A stretch of 64,000 nucleotides of DNA from Craspedostauros australis (Eukaryota > Bacillariophyta > Bacillariophyceae > Mastogloiales > Achnanthaceae), in the NCBI GenBank assembly GCA_026770025.1, contig JAMXDE010000034.1, positions 248,001 to 312,000 of the forward strand. Reading direction: 5' to 3'. A program made the translations under genes and the position numbers. Positions 61,470 to 64,000 of this stretch are shown piece by piece (within the stretch, counting starts at the first letter, position 1; every line of letters begins with the position of its first letter). Under the pieces are notes generated by a model. The model was not told the DNA's origin. It ran no database searches and saw only the letters and a list, made by a program, of their open reading frames with translations.

Positions 61470-62687
61470 ATGATCGTTTACTTCGTGATCTGCAGATCCC
61501 AGGACGCCGCCGTGCTGGTGGAGATGGCCACGGAAGCGCTGCGAGGCAACGCCCCTCAGGTGACGACCGCGCTGATGGAGCATCTGCGAGATCATCCCCA
61601 GCAGGCGCCGGAAGGCGATCTCAAGACCTTCGTGCAGCGCAATGGTGCCGAAGGCGAGGATGACATCTTCAACATGTTCATGAATGCCTGCACGGTGGCC
61701 GTGCGGACGTCCGCCACCATGGACCTGGGCGATGTGGAGGAGCACTACTTCCATCTTCTGCACGATGACGGCGTCTTCTATTGCTGTCTCAGCGATGACG
61801 ACGAGCTGCGCAAGCAGAAAGTGTGAGTTTCGCGTGAATGTCACATATCGAATGAGGGGCAGCGCGTGCTGTGTGTGTGTTGGGACTCAAGAGAGAATAC
61901 TATTATACTGATATGCTTACAGATATGCTCAGATGTACTGATATACTTGCTCAGACACCTTGGACACCTTCAACCAATCGTAGCATCGTTGCGAACAAAA
62001 TGACTCACCATGTGCACGACCTTCCGCTTTCACCACTCTGCGATCGCTCCCTCTTGTGGTGATTGGCTCGTCCACTCATCTTCCGTCTTCCTCTACCGTT
62101 CGATGGCTCACCGAATGGCCTCCATGTGGTATGCGCTTGCATATCATGGCACTATTTCGCTTCGGTGTTGACTTGCTGTTTCATCTTCTGCTCCCTCCTC
62201 CTTCTTCTTCCATTGGCGCTGGCACAACAGCAACTTTGCATTCCTGCAGGCCATATCGAAGGACTTCAAGGCCAAGTACAGCACCCGCAAGGTGAAGAAG
62301 GCGCACGCGTATGCGATGGACAAGGACTTTGCGCCCACCGTGCGTTCCGTCATGCACTACTACAACACCAACCACAACGAGCTGTCACGGAATCAGCAAA
62401 TCGAAAAGCTCAAGGCGCAGGTGGAAGACCTGGGGGACATCATGGGACGCAACCTCAACCTGCTGCTCGAACGCGAAGTGAAGTTCGATCGGCTGGTGGA
62501 CAAGTCGGAGCAGATGAAGCGAGATTCGCTGGTCTTCAAGAAGCGCGCCAAAAAGGTGAAGAGGCAGACGATGTGGAAGTCGTACAAGCTCTCAATCCTC
62601 ATCGGCTTGTTCTGCGTCTTCTCGCTGTACTCCATCCTGACCGCGGCATGCGGATTCACCTTCGAGAAATGCAAGGCCAGCAAATAA
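61470..62687 (+). CDS. VAMP7-type longin R-SNARE
   Basis: Exons 61470-61822 and 62231-62687 join to 269 residues. The longin domain (about 1-135) starts MIVYFVICRSQDAAVLVE and, at the splice, continues KVNFAFLQAISKDFKAKY, a close match to VAMP7 proteins. The SNARE motif (about 170-230) includes LKAQVEDLGDIMGRNLNLLLEREVKFDRLVDKSEQ (quoted only for its borders LKAQVED and DKSEQ), with the zero-layer arginine in LLER. A single C-terminal membrane anchor (LSILIGLFCVFSLYSILTAA) follows. R-SNAREs of this type drive fusion of endosomal, vacuolar or secretory vesicles; the longin part controls folding and sorting. The tail beyond the anchor (CGFTFEKCKASK) would lie in the lumen and is slightly longer than usual. 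Confidence 0.92.
61823..62230 (+). other. Intron of the SNARE gene
   Basis: GTGAGT donor and ACAACAG acceptor, 408 bases. The join reads KQKVNFAFLQAI. A competing acceptor at CTGCAG (62248) would delete six conserved residues and shift the longin fold. Confidence 0.85.
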
Positions 62688-64000
62688 AGAGGGTAACAGT
62701 GGGCATTGGCGGTGTTGGGGGGATTGCGATGGAGTATGTGACGCGGGGTACAGGCGCGCGTGCATGGAGGTACACGGAACTGCACGGGAGTACATCACTG
62801 CTAATCAGGGGAGAGTACGGAGGGTGGACCCTGCGTGTGAGTGTGAGTATGATATCACTGCCGCCGTACGAGTGTATCACTCCATGCTCTGTTCACACTG
62901 GGGCTCACTCTACTTTCATGATGAACTTGCATTGATGAGCGGATGGATGGATACTTGGACCAATGTAGCAACACAGTACCGCAGAGAACAGATCGGCAAA
63001 ATGTAGCATTGCGCCCACGAGCGAAAAAGGCAACCCAGGCTTGGAACAACTGCACGCTATCAGGAGAGGGGGCATTTACGCGAGCTGCGATGCCATCAAG
63101 ACGCAGATTTGGATTGAATCCAGATGATGCTATTGGGTGGGCAGCGCCACATCGAACGGCAGCGGCGGCGGTTGGCACGAAGACGATCAAATCAAATGAC
63201 AGTGCATGACAGCATGCCTTCGAGTGTGTTACACCGGAAACTGCAGCCGTCGGGCACTGCCAAGACCATGGCATGACACATTATATATTATTCTATATTT
63301 TACATAGTGATACATATGACGAGTTTAGCAGGTGCACCGACGCTCTGCATCCCTTCCAACCACATCGACGGCGACAAAAACAAGAACATCAGGCACCGTG
63401 TCCATGGAGGCACACAGGGACGCTGCAGACCACCACCGAGGCAAGCACATGGTGATGGCGCGCCATAATTTCGATTTGCGATGCGTCGCCAGGCGAAGTT
63501 GCTGGGGTGATCGTTGGACGTTTTGGAAGACTGTTCATGACTGGATCTGACTTGTGAGTCTCGAGTAGAACCGAATGCCCCCGAATTGATTGTTTCTGCG
63601 AAAATCCGAAGCACAGAAAGCTGCGCGCTGTCCACCCTGTTATCCCTAGCGTCTGAGTCTTCCATGATACATAATCAATTAAATGATGTGCTACATTGCT
63701 GCTGGGAATACGTCAGTACGGCAACTTCCGACGCGGTCTTTTTGTGTCGTTCGTAGAATCGCAGTGTCTTCTTCATCGCAGTTCACATCACATTCGATTG
63801 TATCCACGTATGAGTTGCGACAACGAAGAGGTTCGAAAGACACGGAAGGAAGTCCATTGGGCCTCATGCCGGCAGAGAACATGACTGGAGGAAAAGGGGG
63901 GGACGGACAAGCGTTGGATCCATGATTTTCGATTGCGGTGCTTTTGTGTGCGAATTGTCCAGTTGATGTCGCCTTGGGTTGAGAGGGAATCGGGGGATGA
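62688..64000. other. Terminal stretch without a supported gene
   Basis: Frames on both strands (for example 62855-63274 minus) lack domains and overlap one another. AT-rich sequence (TTATATATTATTCTATATTTTACAT, borders only: 63279-63303) and a G7 run near 63895 are the only visible features. Confidence 0.45.

Noticed and set aside
61684-61911. Alternative frames inside the SNARE first exon and intron
   Set aside because: The spliced longin-SNARE model explains the sequence fully.
63634-63648. Fifteen bases, ACCCTGTTATCCCTA, matching part of the 18-bp I-SceI site
   Set aside because: Three of the 18 bases do not match, no homing-endonuclease gene or intron is nearby, and the match was noticed after the fact. 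Probably chance.

Overview
This is nuclear DNA of a photosynthetic eukaryote, most likely a heterokont alga and quite possibly a diatom. Genes are intron-poor; the few introns are short and GT-AG, often with a GTACGT or GTGCGT donor. The best clue to the lineage is a light-dependent protochlorophyllide reductase whose N-terminus has a signal peptide ending in an AFAP motif, the usual targeting signal for plastids of secondary red-algal origin. The exact species cannot be read from the sequence.

Layout. 1-1.9 kb: an ankyrin-BTB gene. 1.97-11.2 kb: a complete, very young Ty1/copia LTR retrotransposon on the minus strand (754-bp LTRs differing at one base by eye, 5-bp target duplication GTTGT). 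11.3-11.9 kb: a decayed fragment resembling the C-terminal part of a LINE-type reverse transcriptase ORF. 13.9-20.6 kb: host genes, namely a securin-like APC/C substrate candidate, a membrane-anchored cytochrome-b5-like (MAPR) heme protein and a transportin-3/importin-13-like karyopherin.

20.8-30.4 kb: a three-level nest of DNA transposons, the most unusual part of the window. The outer element (20837-30385) is a 9.5-kb PIF/Harbinger-type transposon with a DDE transposase and four further genes. It carries a second, internally deleted relative (23049-25733), which interrupts one of the outer element's genes at codon 9. That second element is itself split by a 1.4-kb unclassified transposon (23762-25189). 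Each level has its own target-site duplication (CTG, CAG, CTTGT).

30.9-35 kb: a possible LURP/tubby-like protein and a membrane-anchored alpha/beta hydrolase. 35-38.4 kb: unresolved, with one weak gene candidate. 38.4-42.7 kb: two paralogous double-U-box proteins in tandem. 44-46.4 kb: an RCC1-repeat protein. 46.5-49.4 kb: a decayed gene and minisatellites. 49.4-53.5 kb: a large kinase of the cGMP-dependent type with three partly degenerate cyclic-nucleotide-binding domains and a long coiled coil. 54.9-57.2 kb: a Vps5/SNX1-type sorting nexin. 58.7-60.4 kb: protochlorophyllide reductase. 61.5-62.7 kb: a VAMP7-type longin SNARE. The last 1.3 kb has no gene I can support.

The host genes are ordinary housekeeping functions (ubiquitylation, nuclear import, endosomal trafficking, cell cycle, chlorophyll synthesis) with no sign of a functional cluster. 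The transposon nest and the copia element account for about 19 kb, close to a third of the window.
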